A stretch of 64,000 bases of DNA, taken from NCBI GenBank assembly GCA_009733775.1, contig WOGZ01000024.1:124001-188000 (forward strand). The letters run 5' to 3'. Shown in pieces: positions 1 to 11,928 of this stretch. The notes under the pieces were generated by a model, which made no database searches, was not told where the DNA came from, and saw only the letters and a list, made by a program, of their open reading frames with translations. Position numbers and translations under genes: made by a program. The stretch's first letter is position 1. Every line of letters starts with the position of its first letter. The stretch comes from Alectoria sarmentosa (taxonomy: Eukaryota; Ascomycota; Lecanoromycetes; Lecanorales; Parmeliaceae).

Positions 1-1710
1 AAATGAACACGGTAGGAAGACGCTAACTTCATTGGAGAGGCTACTCTTGGAGGATCCTGGCCGTTGTACGTCTAGCCTCACTGTTCTGTTCAAAGAGAAG
101 AATGCCGGCAGCATTCACTCACAATTTCGATGCGGCTGGCGAGCATGGTGCAATAATATGCCGCCGCAGGACTTAAGGATGACGAGACGATTAGTATCTC
201 CAGAGTTGCGTATTGTGAGGGCGCGGACAAGGATACATTTGATCAAGTGCAGTGGATCGGATGAAAAAATCTAACCAGCCCTTCCAACTAATAGCCTTTC
301 TTTAAGGGTTTCGACAGCTCTGCCACATGTCTATAGGGTTGACATTCCGCGGTATAGAAAGCGATGGCGAGCATCTGGAGCTCGTCTTCGGCAATGCCAG
401 TGGCGAATAGACGACCAATCTCATCAAGGCCAACAGAACATATGGGGCGATGCCTTCGTCCAAGTAGCATGATGATTGAGGTACGCAGGTTTTCTTTACC
501 GCTTCTTGACTACAGCGGAAACGTACCTACGGACTCAGCTAGAAAGATCAAGTCTACCTGAGTATGAGTTTTTGGTTTTGGTCTCTTGAAACTCGATGAT
601 ATACGTACGGACCAACCTTAGATGATGGGCTCTACTATGGAAGCAAGTCTGAGACTATATAGCCGAATTGGCTTTATCCTTGCAGATATGGGGTTTTCTC
701 GTTCTCCCTTCTTGTCTACATTCGCGAAACCTTTTGTTTCTGCTTAGAATGCTAACTCAATATTTACGCGATCACCGCCTCTCGCTGCCTTTTGTCAAAG
801 ATTTCTTCATCTGACCTTGCTTTATCGCGATGATTCGGAGACGTTGCATTATCTTAGTTTGCTGTGTCTCAGAATAGGTAGCTTAGCAACTACAATCGAA
901 AATTGGTATTTCTCTTAGTGAATCCTCGAATTTAATGTCTGTGTTTGCAACGATATATAGCACCTGCTTTAGCTAGCCTCCACGCTTACCTCTTCTCTCC
1001 ATTCTGTGGATCATTGAGATCCTACACTGGCGCTTTTGATCTTCCTCCGTAACGGAATAATAGGTTCTCAGGAAATGCCTATGAAATGATGTCTAGCTGT
1101 ATAGTAACCCCCTTCGAAAAATGCAGGGCTATAGGTAATGTAGATACGTTAGTCCTCTACCGTAGCCGTCTGAGCATCTTTAGATTCTTATTCTCTTCTT
1201 CCTTTTCTACCTTCTTCTCCTTACCCTTCTCCTTTTCCTTCTCCTTCTTCTTTTCTTTTTACTTCTCCTTCTCCTTCTTTTTCTTTTTCTTTTTCTTTTT
1301 CTTTTTCTTTCTCTTCCTTTTCTCCTTCTCCTTTCACTCTTCGATTTTAGCCCCTGCCTTGTCTCAGTGATGTATTCAGAACTCTTCCCAAGCGTAACAC
1401 TCGCTTTAGATTCCGGCACTCGCTCCACCGCCCGGTTTCACACCCAAATTCTCCAATCCCGAGTCCCGAGCGCCTGCTCCTTTAGCTATATATGTCACTT
1501 TATCGCTTTTGCTACAACCATGCTAATGTTTATAGCCTTGAGGATGGATAAACGCAAAACTTTATGACGAGGTCATTTGGTTGAGACAAAAGTGCCGAAA
1601 TTGCGTTTTTCTTGCAATTGTGGTGTGATCCAACTGATCAATACAATGTGCAGGTGATGAAAGGATATGACAAATATCACAACCCCCCTCCTCCCAATCC
1701 AAACCTCCCC
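1..1710. other. Intergenic stretch, no gene recognised
   Basis: I find no open frame with convincing codon content on either strand. The main structure is a 150-bp polypyrimidine tract at 1191-1340, listed separately. The right end is the 3' flank of the minus-strand secreted-protein gene whose stop codon lies at 1711-1713. The left end may continue into a gene outside the window, but nothing seen here supports that. Confidence 0.6.
1191..1340. repeat. Polypyrimidine (CT-rich) tract
   Basis: About 150 bases of C and T on the plus strand, interrupted by only four A residues (1209, 1223, 1261, 1336). It consists of degenerate TTC/TTTTTC units. The opposite strand is a polypurine run. Long polypurine-polypyrimidine tracts can adopt triplex (H-DNA) structures, and in fungi they are also common in promoters. 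No gene start on either side makes a promoter role obvious here. Confidence 0.85.
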
Positions 1711-2256
1711 CTATCCAAATCCACCCAAAACGCCCGTTCCAAACGCCCTTTCCATCCCCCACTCCCCAACATCAAAGTCAAAATCCACACACTCATAAGT
1801 CTCTACAAAATGCAGCAGACCCCACAAAGTCTTCTCAAACACCTCCCATGTCATGTCTCCGTTCTGATGCATGAAAAGATATATCTTTCCTGAAGAGTAA
1901 TGTAGTACCGGATTTGTGATTAGATTTTCGGGGTGGAGCTGGGCGTTGACGTCTCGGAGGCCTGTGTTGAGAACGGTGAGGACGTTTTGCCCGGGCAGGG
2001 GCAGGCCGTAGGAGTAGAATTTGAGGGTGACGGGGGTGGAGGGGGTGGTGTAGTAGTAGGGAGATGGGGGGAGATGGCTGGAAGCGTGAGTGAGAGTCTG
2101 GCGACAAGCCCGTGACTCGACTTACTTTAATGAGGGCGGCGGTGGGAATGTTGCGTTGATTTGGGCGGGGTTGACGAGTGCAAGTGAGGGTGACGTGACA
2201 GGCGGCGCGGCGAGAGCTAGGGTAAGGAAGTAAGTAAGCAGACAAAAAACTAGCAT
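1711..2256 (-). CDS. Small secreted protein, two exons (165 aa)
   Basis: Two exons on the minus strand: 2256-2126 and 2077-1711. The 48-bp intron has GTAAGT at its donor and CCAG at its acceptor, and the phase is preserved (131 + 367 = 498 bases). The N-terminus is a clear signal peptide: a leucine/phenylalanine-rich core followed by an ALAAP-type cleavage site near residue 17. A proline-rich linker around residues 36-55 follows, then a compact region rich in aromatic and beta-prone residues that ends at residue 165. Only one cysteine is visible in the mature part, so this is not a cysteine-knot effector. I do not recognise the family. Uninterrupted frame across the splice and the signal peptide argue that the gene is real. 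It diverges from mrc1 across 1.6 kb. A secreted role in wall or host interaction is inference only. Confidence 0.72.
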
Positions 2257-3850
2257 TCTCGACGGTCAGTGGGGGTGAAGGTGCGAGAAATTGTCTTAAG
2301 AAGGTATCCTGGCGCTTGGTGGCGCCAATCCGCCTGTCGCACTTTGCGCATGGAACTATTTGTTTGTACAGACGAGCCGGGCAGGCCGTCGAGAGAAAAA
2401 GCGGACTGGGACACTGAAATCACTGGTTTTTCCGAGAATCCTAGGCATCAATTTGAGATTACTTGTAATTCATGATGAGACTATGCCAAGACGATGTTGG
2501 AGGGCAAAAATGGCTCCTCGTTGATGCTGATCCTATCAAGATTTGAAGCAGTCTTGCCGCTCCAATTGTCACTGTCTCGGGCACGGCGCCCGAGGCAAGG
2601 GACATCAGTGTCCCAGTCCAGCGTCGTCACGGCCAGACGTGGCACAGTCCCTATGGCCAGGGCAGGGAAATCTTCCAATAGGCTCTTCGTACTGGTAGCA
2701 TCCCGCATGCACCACGAGTGTAATACTGTATGCGCGCATGGAAGAAAAACATCTAGATTCCGCGTGGAATTCAACATTCAGCAACGCTTTTGAATAAAGA
2801 ATTAGATAGGCCAATGTCGATTCTCACCTCTTTCTATGGTTTCGAAGCCCGGTCGAAAAACTCCGAAAATCTGGCAGCCTGATGCTGTAGTGCTACTGAG
2901 GACCCCACTGTTCAGACGCAAAGGACTGCAGATCTTTGGCCCCGTGCGCCTTGTCATCAGCCTGGGGTTCCTCCTCCCTTCGCCATGGTGCAAGATGCTG
3001 CTTCAGCCCAGCCGTCAAATTGAATGTCTTCTCGCAGAAGGGGCTGTGGTCGCTGGAAGCTGTCGTGCCATTTCCGTCATTCTCCGCGAGGCGATTCGTA
3101 TCCTCTTCTTCACATTCCGCAGATATTGGAGCACGAACTGCCGCAGCTCTGTGACCATATGCTGATGTAGAAGAGACGGAGGTCTTCGTGTAGAAACAGG
3201 TATAGCCCGACACCCTGCTCCAAGAGCGGAGCTTCCGGAAAGAAGGCATTATTAGGCACCAGGACACACTGTCAAGTGAATGCTATGTAGGGAGGAGAGT
3301 TGTACTATCGCTTGAATCCTCATAAGCGTACGTGAAGGCTACCCAGGTGGTGATTACATCGTCGTTGTTTCTGTCAGAGCCCAGCCCTGGCAATTAGGTG
3401 TCGTTTGTAATACCAAAATGCGCACTGGGTGCGCTTGAGACCAGCCAGTGAGCTAGTTTTGACCCAGTGTTCATGTTATAACCAATTCTTCGTAACAACT
3501 GGTTTGAAAAGCCTTCAGGAGTAGACTAATCCAAACCCATTTTCGATTGATGTGATCATGGACAGGTCCAGAGACGTAATCATATTTAGATAGACTTTCA
3601 GGGGAAAGCCAGGCAAATTTTGCAAATCTAAAGTCTTCAACGGAGCAGCAGAACGTTGAATTGTTTGATGCCAAGCATGTTAAGGCTGGTGGACCGAGAA
3701 GCGCGCTAGCGTAGGGCTGAGGAAATCGCGTCTTCCGGCGCGCGATCTGGAGTCGATCATTACATGTACTAATATACACTAAGATCACACTCTCGCTTTG
3801 CACCCTCACTGCAAATACGTGCCTCGTCTGCATGGCAACTTGAGTTTCCA
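2257..3850. other. Divergent intergenic/promoter region
   Basis: About 1.6 kb between the start codons of the secreted-protein gene (-) and mrc1 (+), so both promoters should lie here. A minus-strand frame at roughly 2893-3249 encodes about 118 residues from an internal ATG, but it has no upstream exon, no recognisable domain and only weak coding character. I did not call it a gene. Confidence 0.5.
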
Positions 3851-6800
3851 ATGTCTCTACCTACTACGCCTACGCGCTCGATCGCGCGCTCTAGGCTCTC
3901 AACGCCCTCAACGACATCAACTGCCCAGCATGGCGGCCCACCCCAAGAGCTCACCCCAAGGAGCAAGATCAAGGCTATGCTAGCAGCAGTTGATGATGAG
4001 TCCGACTCTGAGCCTATCCTGGAGCCCAAAAAATCAGGAAGAAGTGCATTATCAGCTGTTGCTGGCAACATTCAGAGGGTTGACGAACAGAAAAGCTTGA
4101 AGGAGGATGCCGAAACTGGTCACCGAGAGGATGAAGACATGGAAGGGGAAGAGGAAAGCGATGAGTCGCCGATTGTTCCCAGGGGCAGGATAGCAGCCCG
4201 TCTCAATGGACAGACCTCCGACAGACGCCGATCCAGCTCGATCAGTGCAGGAGAGGGTGACGAAGACGCTTATGCTAGGATAAAGAAGAAACTTCTACAA
4301 GGACACGCTACGAAGACCCATGAGCCAAGAGGTGCAATTGGGAGTAAGGAAGCAATATCCGTAGCGAGGCCATCAAAGCGCCAAAGAACCTCAAGCATTG
4401 GCTCCGATCGCGCCGACTCTCGGGCAAGCAGTCCCACAAGAAATCGAAAGCTGTCACCAGGCATCTTTTTAACGCCCGAAGCGGTGTCGAAGCAACTGAA
4501 ATCTCCTCGGCGTTCAGTCAGCAGTGATGGGTCCGACTCTGATCTACCTGCTAATCCTCAATCCAACGGTCGTTTACTGGAATTGTTGGCTAAGACGAGG
4601 GCCGAACGTGAAACGAAGAATGCGGCAGAAAATAAAAGTAAAGCAGAGAAGGCAGCAAGGCAACGGTCATTCGAGAAAGCGCTTTCACGAGATGCTTCGG
4701 GCTCAGGCTTCTCAGACGACGATAGGGCAGCGGATCGAAGGCTCACGCAACACTCACGACCAACGCGCAAGGCTAGCAAAAAGGCGCTTGATGAGATGAG
4801 TCGGGAGACACAGCGAATGAGTCGGAATATGCAGCTAGCCCATCAGGCTAAGACGAAGAAGAAGATTAGCAAACAAAGCCTCCTTGATAGATTCAAGTTC
4901 CGCACGTCTGTGACACCAATTGTGGAGGTGCATCAGAACACAAATTCTTCGACCGCGGCGAGCTCGGCTCCTGCTTCAGACCTGGAAGAGGTACACAACA
5001 AGGATTCGCCGCCCACAAGTCCCGTCGCACCTGATGATCCTTCCTTAACACTTGCGGATTCGTTAGGTGATAGGCCGGCAGCAGACATAACTGATACGAT
5101 GCAGCCATCGGAGCAAGAAGATGAGGAGCTACCAACAATGCTCGAGATCATGAGCCAGCCGATACAGAAATTGGACAAAGGAAAGGGGAAAGCTATCGAA
5201 TACAGTGAGGCAGACAACGCTCTTGGGGTTGTCAGAGATCAAAAAACCATTTTCAAACAGCGGCCTATCAAAGTTCGCCCACCAAAGCCGATATCAGATC
5301 GTGGAGATGTCGACCTAGATTCAGGAAGCGATTTGGAGGTCTTGCCGGTTCGAAAATCTAAGACACGCGATGTCTTTGATCGCCTACCTGTGAGTAAGGT
5401 GCAAGAAGGCCGTTCAATGCAGACTCTTCGCGCACTTGCCCACCTTAATTCTCCAGATAACCTGTCCCGCGCGAAGAAAGCATCTATGACCCAAGCAGAT
5501 ATGCAGATGTCGTTGCAACAGCGTGCGAGACGACAAGCTATGGAAGAGCGGAGAGCAAAGATAGAAGACCTGAAACGTCGAGGCATTGTTGTCCAGACTG
5601 CAGAGGAGAGAGAAAAGGACGAGGCAGAGGTGGAAGATCTAGTGGACAAGGCTCGGAGAGAGGCAGACGAAATCATGCAGAAAGAAAAGAAGGCGGCAAA
5701 GAAGGAGAGAATTGCGAATGGAGAAGTGGATGGGCTAGCCGATAGCAGCGACGAAGACGACGACTATCAAGCTGATGTAGATAATTCTGATGTTGAGCTA
5801 TCTGGTTCTGATGAAGAAGAAGGTGAAGAAGAGCCTGGAAAAAAAAACGGCGAAGAAGATCTAAGTTCAGATGGCGAGCTTGTAGACGATGAAGATGGGT
5901 TGGTGGATTTGGGCAAGGGTGATGAAATTGCTGGCTTGATTGACAATGAGGCTTCCGAAGATTCTCAGGACGAAGAGGAAGACGAAGCCACTATTGAAGA
6001 TGGCATCGAGGATGACGAAGAATTTCACGTGCCTCAGGTATATCGGCGCAGGACTAAGATGGTAATCGACGATGGTGACGATGATGATGACAATGACGAG
6101 AAGCATGAGCCATCAGCATCAGTCCAACAAGCGAGTTCCGCGCCTGAAATTCCCCAGTTTCCCACTCTCGCAGGACCACAATCAATCGCTTCACCAATGG
6201 GAATGACCCAAGCTTTTGCAGCAACTATGGCTGATACGCAGACGCAAGGTTTAAATGACGATGACGAGCAGGATTCCTTAGCATTCCTAGGTCCCCCACC
6301 GGAGCCGAACTTCCCTATGTTCTACGAGACCGACTCCCTGCAGGTGGTGGAGGATAGTCAGAACGACCCGCTACTCAACACAAACACAGAACAGAACACA
6401 GACATGTTGAAAGAGATCGATCTTCACTTCACGCAGTCACAGATACGGCACGATGTATTGGGTGACACTCAAGAACAAGTTGTGGCCAGTCAGATATCAG
6501 AGATACCGGATCCGACACAAGATGTTGGATTTGTATTGTCTTCACCAGCTCCTCGGCGCTTTGTATCTGATCCTCCGTCCACTTTAGACACCATCCTCTT
6601 GTCTGGTGCTGTTGGAATTAGCTCGCCGATCACGAAAAAGAGAGGACGCTTGCAAAGACGCTCAGTGGCTGAGGAAGATCCTGCAGCCGCGGATGAAACT
6701 CCGCGTGTAAATGATCATAATGTGGCTGACAATGACGCGACTCCAAACGCATTCGACTTAATGAAGAAAGCAAGAAGTAAATCCAAGTCTGAGGCTGATG

Positions 6801-8064
6801 GCTTTGACAAGAGTAAGAGCGAGGTTAAAGGCATGGTCGAAGAACAAGCTCAGGAATCCGAAGACGAATATGCTGGTATTGGCGGAGCCAGTGACGATGA
6901 GAGTGGGGGAGAAGAAGACGAACTTGTTCGAGAGATGATAGATCAAGGAGAAGTCCATGTCAACGAGGGAGAGTTGGCAGCTCATTATGCGTAAGTCAGC
7001 TTCCGTTCCATCTATCGACGTTTTACTTACATAACCCCAGGAATAATGAGAGAGCAAGAGACGAGAAGGACATTGCGAAGCTGTATAAAGACATCAACAG
7101 CGGCCTGCTTCGCCGCAAACGTGGTGCCGAATTTGACCTCTCTGACTCGGACGATGACGCTGAAGCTCGCCAACGAAGGAAGCGACGAGACTTTGCCAAG
7201 ATGAGAAAGGCCTTACTAGAGAACGAAAATGTCGGCAAGATCGCCGAAGACCCGAAGAAGCTGGCTTTCCTCCGAGCTATCGAAGACCGCGAAGACGAGG
7301 ATGATCTCGACTTCTTGGATCGTCCAGCGGAAGATTCCTTCAGAGTAGAACCCGACACTCAAGAAGACCCCGAGTCCCAAAGCCAGCTTGCTCCACCAGA
7401 ACCCACTCTGGGCAAGCGGAAGCGTCCCCTCCAAGAGTCCGTCCCTGACAAGGGCAACATGCGTCCACCGGCCACTGCCCGGCGTACCCAAGCCCCCAAG
7501 AAACCCGCCACGCTCGCCGAAATCCGCGAATCCGTCTCCTTCCTCATCGAAGAGCCTGGCTCTATCAACATCGCCCCTGACCCCTCCTCCTCCGCCTCCG
7601 AAGACGAATCCAGCCCTCACAATGAAACCCACCCCAATCCCCGTCGCCGTCCCAACCCCAACCCCATCATCGACCGCCTCTCCCTCAAACGCGCCGAGTC
7701 CGCCACCGCATCATCCACCTCCCACCTCGCTTTCCACGACCCTTCGACCACCAACCCCTCCCTCGCCGGCTTCAAAGTCCCGAATCTGCTCCGCCGCGCC
7801 ACCACCACCAACCTCACCCTCGACAATCACGGCATCACGACCATGGCCACCGCGACCACGGAGCGAGCGGCGGGGGGAGGCGAAAAGGGCGATTTCGTCA
7901 GGAGAGGCGGCACGAAGAAAAGCAGCGTGAATTATTTCGCCAGGGAGTTGGAGAAGAGTAAGATTGTGGACGGGGTGGAGAGGAGGAGGAAAGAGGAGAG
8001 GGAAAGGGAGGCGAAGGGGAGGATGATGAGATTGGGGGGGTTGGGGACGGGGGCTTTTGAGTAA
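3851..8064 (+). CDS. mrc1: Mrc1/Claspin-like replication-checkpoint mediator
   Basis: Two exons, 3851-6990 and 7041-8064, joined by a 50-bp intron (GTAAGT...CCCCAG). They encode 1387 aa. Mrc1/Claspin travels with the replisome and relays Mec1/ATR signalling to the effector kinase (Rad53/Cds1) at stalled forks. The best diagnostic is the C-terminal Mrc1 domain at about residues 990-1150. It begins with the acidic EDEYAG motif and continues across the intron into a basic RRKRG...DLSDSDDD...RRKRR segment. SQ/TQ motifs, expected ATR-kinase sites, cluster at about residues 850-900. The rest is low-complexity and acidic, with an Asp/Glu-rich block near 640-760 and a basic coiled-coil-like stretch near 560-620, as usual in this family. 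The start is the first ATG in frame; the N-terminal SPK-like threonine motifs also resemble family members. Convergent with the next gene. Confidence 0.9.
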
Positions 8065-8460
8065 GGTGAGGATCGCACGGTGTTCTATTTCTGCATAGCG
8101 GGCCATGCTTTGTTGACGGCCATTTGGACAGTGCCCAGATTTGAGATTCCTGGTCTCTCCCGGCCACATACTTTTTCTTGTATGGTACATGAGACCTGCT
8201 CCAGGGGAGCCGAGGAGGAGAAATGATTAATCCATTCTGAACATCCACCCCATACCTGATTGTTTTGATAGATAGGCACTGCACGGTTGGTTCCACGAAG
8301 TCAACACTTGCATCTCATCTCATCTCCCTCTGAAATGATTATGATTATTATATGTTGGAGGTTCAGGCGGACCGCTTTATATTTCTTTGAATGGGAATGT
8401 AGGTGCAATACATCATAATGTTTTCGGTTGGCTATTCAACCTCCTCTGTCTTTTCACTTG

Positions 8461-8520
8461 TACACACTCACACACACTCACATACACTCACACACACACA
8501 CCACACACACATACACACTT

Positions 8521-8558
<38 letters not shown>

Positions 8559-8570
8559 ACTCACACACAC
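8461..8570. repeat. CA dinucleotide microsatellite
   Basis: Imperfect (CA)n array of about 110 bp, interrupted by CACT and ATAC variants. A perfect core of about 14 CA units lies near 8524-8551. Plus-strand frames through it give only His/Thr repeats and are not considered coding. Confidence 0.9.
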
Positions 8571-8656
8571 GCTTCCTCTCTGCTAACCTCCTCTACTAAC
8601 CTCCACTACTGAACCTCCCCTACGCTTTCACACACACCTACCTACCTACCCTCCTC

Positions 8657-8765
8657 TACCCTGAATCCGATCGATCCTTAATGAGGGGAAAGCCTAAGGT
8701 ACCCTGAATCCGATCCGATCCTTAGTGAGGGGAAAGCCTACCCTGAATCCGATCCGATCCTTAGT
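8657..8765. repeat. Minisatellite, about 40-bp unit, 2.6 copies
   Basis: Three consecutive copies of a unit beginning TACCCTGAATCCGATC start at 8657, 8700 and 8739. The unit lengths are 43 and 39 bp, and the third copy breaks off near 8765. The copies differ by small internal indels (GATCGATCC versus GATCCGATCC, and an extra AGG). Confidence 0.85.
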
Positions 8766-8989
8766 TGCACGGTCGGTGGGAGGAAAGCAGACGCAGATAG
8801 ATAGATAGCCAGGAAAGAAAATGCTAAAACTTCATCCCTCAACCCACGCCGTCTTGCTGTTGTCATGAATCGAACCGAACTGACCTGACCTGAGCTGATC
8901 TGCTGGCTTTTCTTCTCCGTTTTCCGTTTTTTTTTGGGAGAGAGAAGGGGGGGGGGCTCTGGCAGGGGTTTCTTTGATGAGATTTCTTT

Positions 8990-9088
8990 TCGTTTCGTTG
9001 TCGTTTCGTTTCGTTTCATTCCATTTCGGTTCGTTTCGTTTCATTCAATTCCATTCCATTCCGTTCCATTCCATTTTGTTCCATTCAT
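8990..9088. repeat. Pentanucleotide array (TTTCG / CATTC)
   Basis: A run of TTTCG units passes into CATTC/CATTT units over about 100 bp on the plus strand. All lie in a 5-bp register, suggesting one pentamer array diversified by point changes. Confidence 0.8.
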
Positions 9089-9111
9089 TATATGCGTCCT
9101 TTTCTCCGCTC

Positions 9112-9195
9112 GTCACTTGTTACTTGTTACTTGTTACTTGTCACTTGTTACTTGTTACTTGTTACTTGTCATTTGTTATTTGTTACTTGTTACTT
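9112..9195. repeat. Heptanucleotide array (TTACTTG)n
   Basis: About twelve copies of a 7-bp unit, TTACTTG, with T-to-C and C-to-T variants (TCACTTG, TCATTTG, TTATTTG). Head-to-tail and directly adjacent to the pentamer array. Confidence 0.85.
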
Positions 9196-9385
9196 CATGT
9201 TTATAGCGATTTTTTCTAGCGATTTTTTGCGACCGTCATGTCGAGTCTACGGATAACGAGAACGAGAACGAGAACGAGAACGGGATTGGATTTGGGGCGC
9301 ATGTGATTTGCCTTTTTTTGGGCAGCTTTTTGGGGTTTGGGGTATGGGGTACCTACCTGTGCTGGAGTATTTTGATACGGTGGAT

Positions 9386-9413
9386 TTAGGTTAGGGTAGG
9401 GTAGGGTAGGGTG
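9386..9413 (+). repeat. G-rich TAGGG repeat (possible G-quadruplex)
   Basis: Four consecutive TAGGG units preceded by TTAGG and followed by TGG. The four GGG runs are spaced by two bases, which fits the usual G-quadruplex pattern. It resembles telomeric TTAGGG but is mostly a pentamer, so it is not a clean interstitial telomere. An (AACGAG)n array of about 25 bp lies just upstream at 9256-9281. Confidence 0.75.
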
Positions 9414-9756
9414 GATTGGATTGGAGGACGAGTAAGGTAGGTTTCGTTGCTGGGTAGAGTGATGGCTGGGTTGGGTTGATTTTGGTTTTGGTTTCGAGGT
9501 GATAGGGAGGGGGTGGTTCGGTATGGGTGGGATTTGTAGGTTGTGTGTACAGCCAGGTTACTCCGAACCCTTGGGCTCGACATAGGGGAGGGGGTTGGCA
9601 CTTTGGTCCTGGTGCTGGATCGACTAAATATATATATACATATTTATATATGAATGAAAATCCATAAAACTCATAAGATTCGTGTCATCTCGTTCCCACT
9701 CACATTCACCAGCCGCCAGAATGGGTGGAAAAAAAAGCACGGCATCATCTGATCAA

Positions 9757-11928
9757 TCACAAGAGCACGAAGCAAAACGACCCGACAACCATGAGCGCCG
9801 AAACAGCCACCGTCCCCCTCAACCCCGCGCCCCGTGCTCCGAACGGGTTCACAACGCCGACTACCGCTCCGCTCTTGCCCCCGCTGTGGCCCTTGGTCGC
9901 GGTCGCGCCGCCCGTGGCGGAAGTTGTCACGGTGGCGGGACCGTAGCTCTTGGCGTCGGCATCGAAACTCATGCACGCGGTCGGCAGCGCGAACGAGGTT
10001 GCCAGCAGGCTGAACGGCGCGTTGTCTTTGAAGGCATAGTCCCCGACGTCGACTTCGGCCTGCGCGACGAGTCCGAGGCCGACGTCCACGCCCGCGTCGA
10101 CGTGGGTGAGGGTGTCAAAGATATCGTTAAGGATACCGTTAGCGGTAGCGGAAGAGGTGACGTTTTCGCAGTTCGAGTCCACGTGGCTGACGGTGGAAAG
10201 GGTGCTGGTGAGGACGGGGGCGTCGAGGAAGAGGCCTGCGCCGGCGGTGCCTTTGCCGTTGAAGAAGGTGATGCCGAGGAGGAGTTGGGGTCGGAAGCCG
10301 CCGACAGCTGTGAGGGCGAGGTTGGGGAGGGTTGCTTGGAAGGGGAGGGCGGTTACATTGGTTTTGGAGCTGGTTGGGATGGTTAGGGAAGTTTTGGGGG
10401 GTTTGGATGGTGGGGTCGAGGATGCTTACAAGCCTGATTGGGTGGAATTGGATGTGTTTCTGAGATCGAGCAAGACGCTTGAATCGTTGGGTATCTATGG
10501 TTAAGGTCAGTCCGTAGTCTGTGAACCTGGTAAGATTATGTACCTGTACTTCGAAGCCGTAGAAGAAATCGATGCTAGCTGCAAGTTTGAAGCCCACGAA
10601 AACCAAAGGTACAAGCTCGGGTCCTACAGATGCGATGCCCGGGATCTGTGTAGTGTTAGCTACAAGGTGATTTTGTTGGGACGAAGGCCACATACCTGGA
10701 AGGGCGTCAAAGGGATTGTTGGCAATGGCGCCGTGTAGTTGTAGAGAGTTTCGGAGGCAGCAATGGTGCTTTCGAGCTCAATGTGCGCAGCGAAGTTGTT
10801 CGATGTGAACTGTACATAGCCGTGCTCGACGTAGTCAATGACACTTTCAGTAAGATTTACAATGCCTTGGGTTGTGTTAGGGCTCGCATGATTAATTCCT
10901 CCCACGGTCAGTGATCCAGCGACCAGATCGATGTTCCCTTGGATGGTGCAGTTTTTGCATTTTACATCAAAGCTACCAGGCGGTCTGACAGACGATCAGA
11001 TATATACACGTGTAACGTTTCTTGAGAATGAGACTCACGTTTTAGGGCCGCTGACGGAGAGCGTTCCCAAAGATGGATCTGGGGGCAGAATAGATGTATC
11101 AAGCCATTGTTTGTTGAAGCTCGCACTTGCATTCCAGTTGCTAGGCGTAGATGAGGGTGCTGCGGGATACGCCACCGACGAAGTCGCCGATACAGATGAT
11201 GTCGCAGCTGCTTGTCTAGGTTCTAGTCTGCCATGCTGACGGAGCACAAACTCGTCGTCACTTTTGCCAAAGTCGAGTGTCATCGAGTCAAAGGTGTTTG
11301 TCCAGGGCACCCTAGTGATAGAGAGAACGATGACATAATTATCAAGGTCCAGTGCGGCTTCGGACACCCTATGAATTTTAGCCGTGTTCATTGCATTGCT
11401 GGGCTTACTTACATGTGCGGATTTCTCGCTCCATCTTCATTGCAGCCTTCGTGGGAAGTGACAAGAAGAAAACTCTCAACGCTCGTGAATTCCTCGTGAG
11501 TGCGCTTTACAGCCTTCAACGATTTAAATGAGAGGTGAATCTCGGAGGAGTAGCAGCCGATGCTTTCGATTTGATGCTCAATGTCTTCGAGCATCAGAGC
11601 TGGGATCTTAAATTGCAGACCTAATTTGGCGGCGAATTGAGAAGTCGACCCATGAGTATCAGCTGTTGTGACAGACGTCAGTCAGAGTCAGCGATGAGGA
11701 AGAACACTACTTACCATCCAAGTAGTGCAAGTTATGGTCATATCTGAGACACCCTTTGACATCGCGAGCACCAAGATCATGGTTTCGTTTGGCAGCTCTC
11801 AATCGCCGCTCGGGCAGTGTTGAGGCATCGAGTTCTGAGTCACGTGCAATAACATGCCCCAAAGTCAAGATATCGTTGGCAAGGATCAAGAAGTATAGCA
11901 GAAATGTATGGAATAGAAAATGAGTCAT
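9757..11928 (-). CDS. GPI-anchored secreted surface protein, seven exons (616 aa)
   Basis: Exons on the minus strand: 11928-11715, 11662-11413, 11368-11039, 10972-10696, 10645-10544, 10494-10430 and 10369-9757. All six introns have GT donors and AG acceptors (four of the donors are GTAAG/GTGAG or GTATG type). The total of 1851 bases closes without an internal stop. Residues 1-25 form a secretion signal (MTHFLFHTFLLYFL...). The mature protein has many N-x-S/T sequons and paired cysteines, including a CxxC in the middle. The C-terminus is a Gly/Ala/Ser-rich region followed by a hydrophobic tail ending in FCFVLL, which is the pattern of a GPI-attachment signal. The layout recalls large fungal extracellular proteins of unknown function; I do not assign a catalytic activity. 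The start codon chosen is the ATG that begins the signal peptide. Further upstream codons in the same frame lack signal character. Confidence 0.82.

Larger units (their letters stand above)
8065..9756. other. Microsatellite-rich convergent intergenic region
   Basis: This interval lies between the 3' ends of two convergent genes. I see no coding frame other than repeat-derived ones. It holds at least six different tandem arrays within about 1 kb: CA dinucleotides, a 39-43-bp minisatellite, TTTCG/CATTC pentamers, TTACTTG heptamers, AACGAG hexamers and a TAGGG run. Each main array is listed separately. Transcript termination of both neighbours presumably occurs in this interval. Confidence 0.75.

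Noticed and set aside
1086..1370. Open frames through the CT-rich tract, both strands
   Set aside because: They encode only Phe/Ser or Arg/Lys runs produced by the polypyrimidine repeat.
2893..3267. Minus-strand frame with a CEKTFNLTAGLKQH stretch resembling half a C2H2 finger
   Set aside because: Only one zinc-binding Cys and one His are present; no ATG at the frame start and no partner exon.
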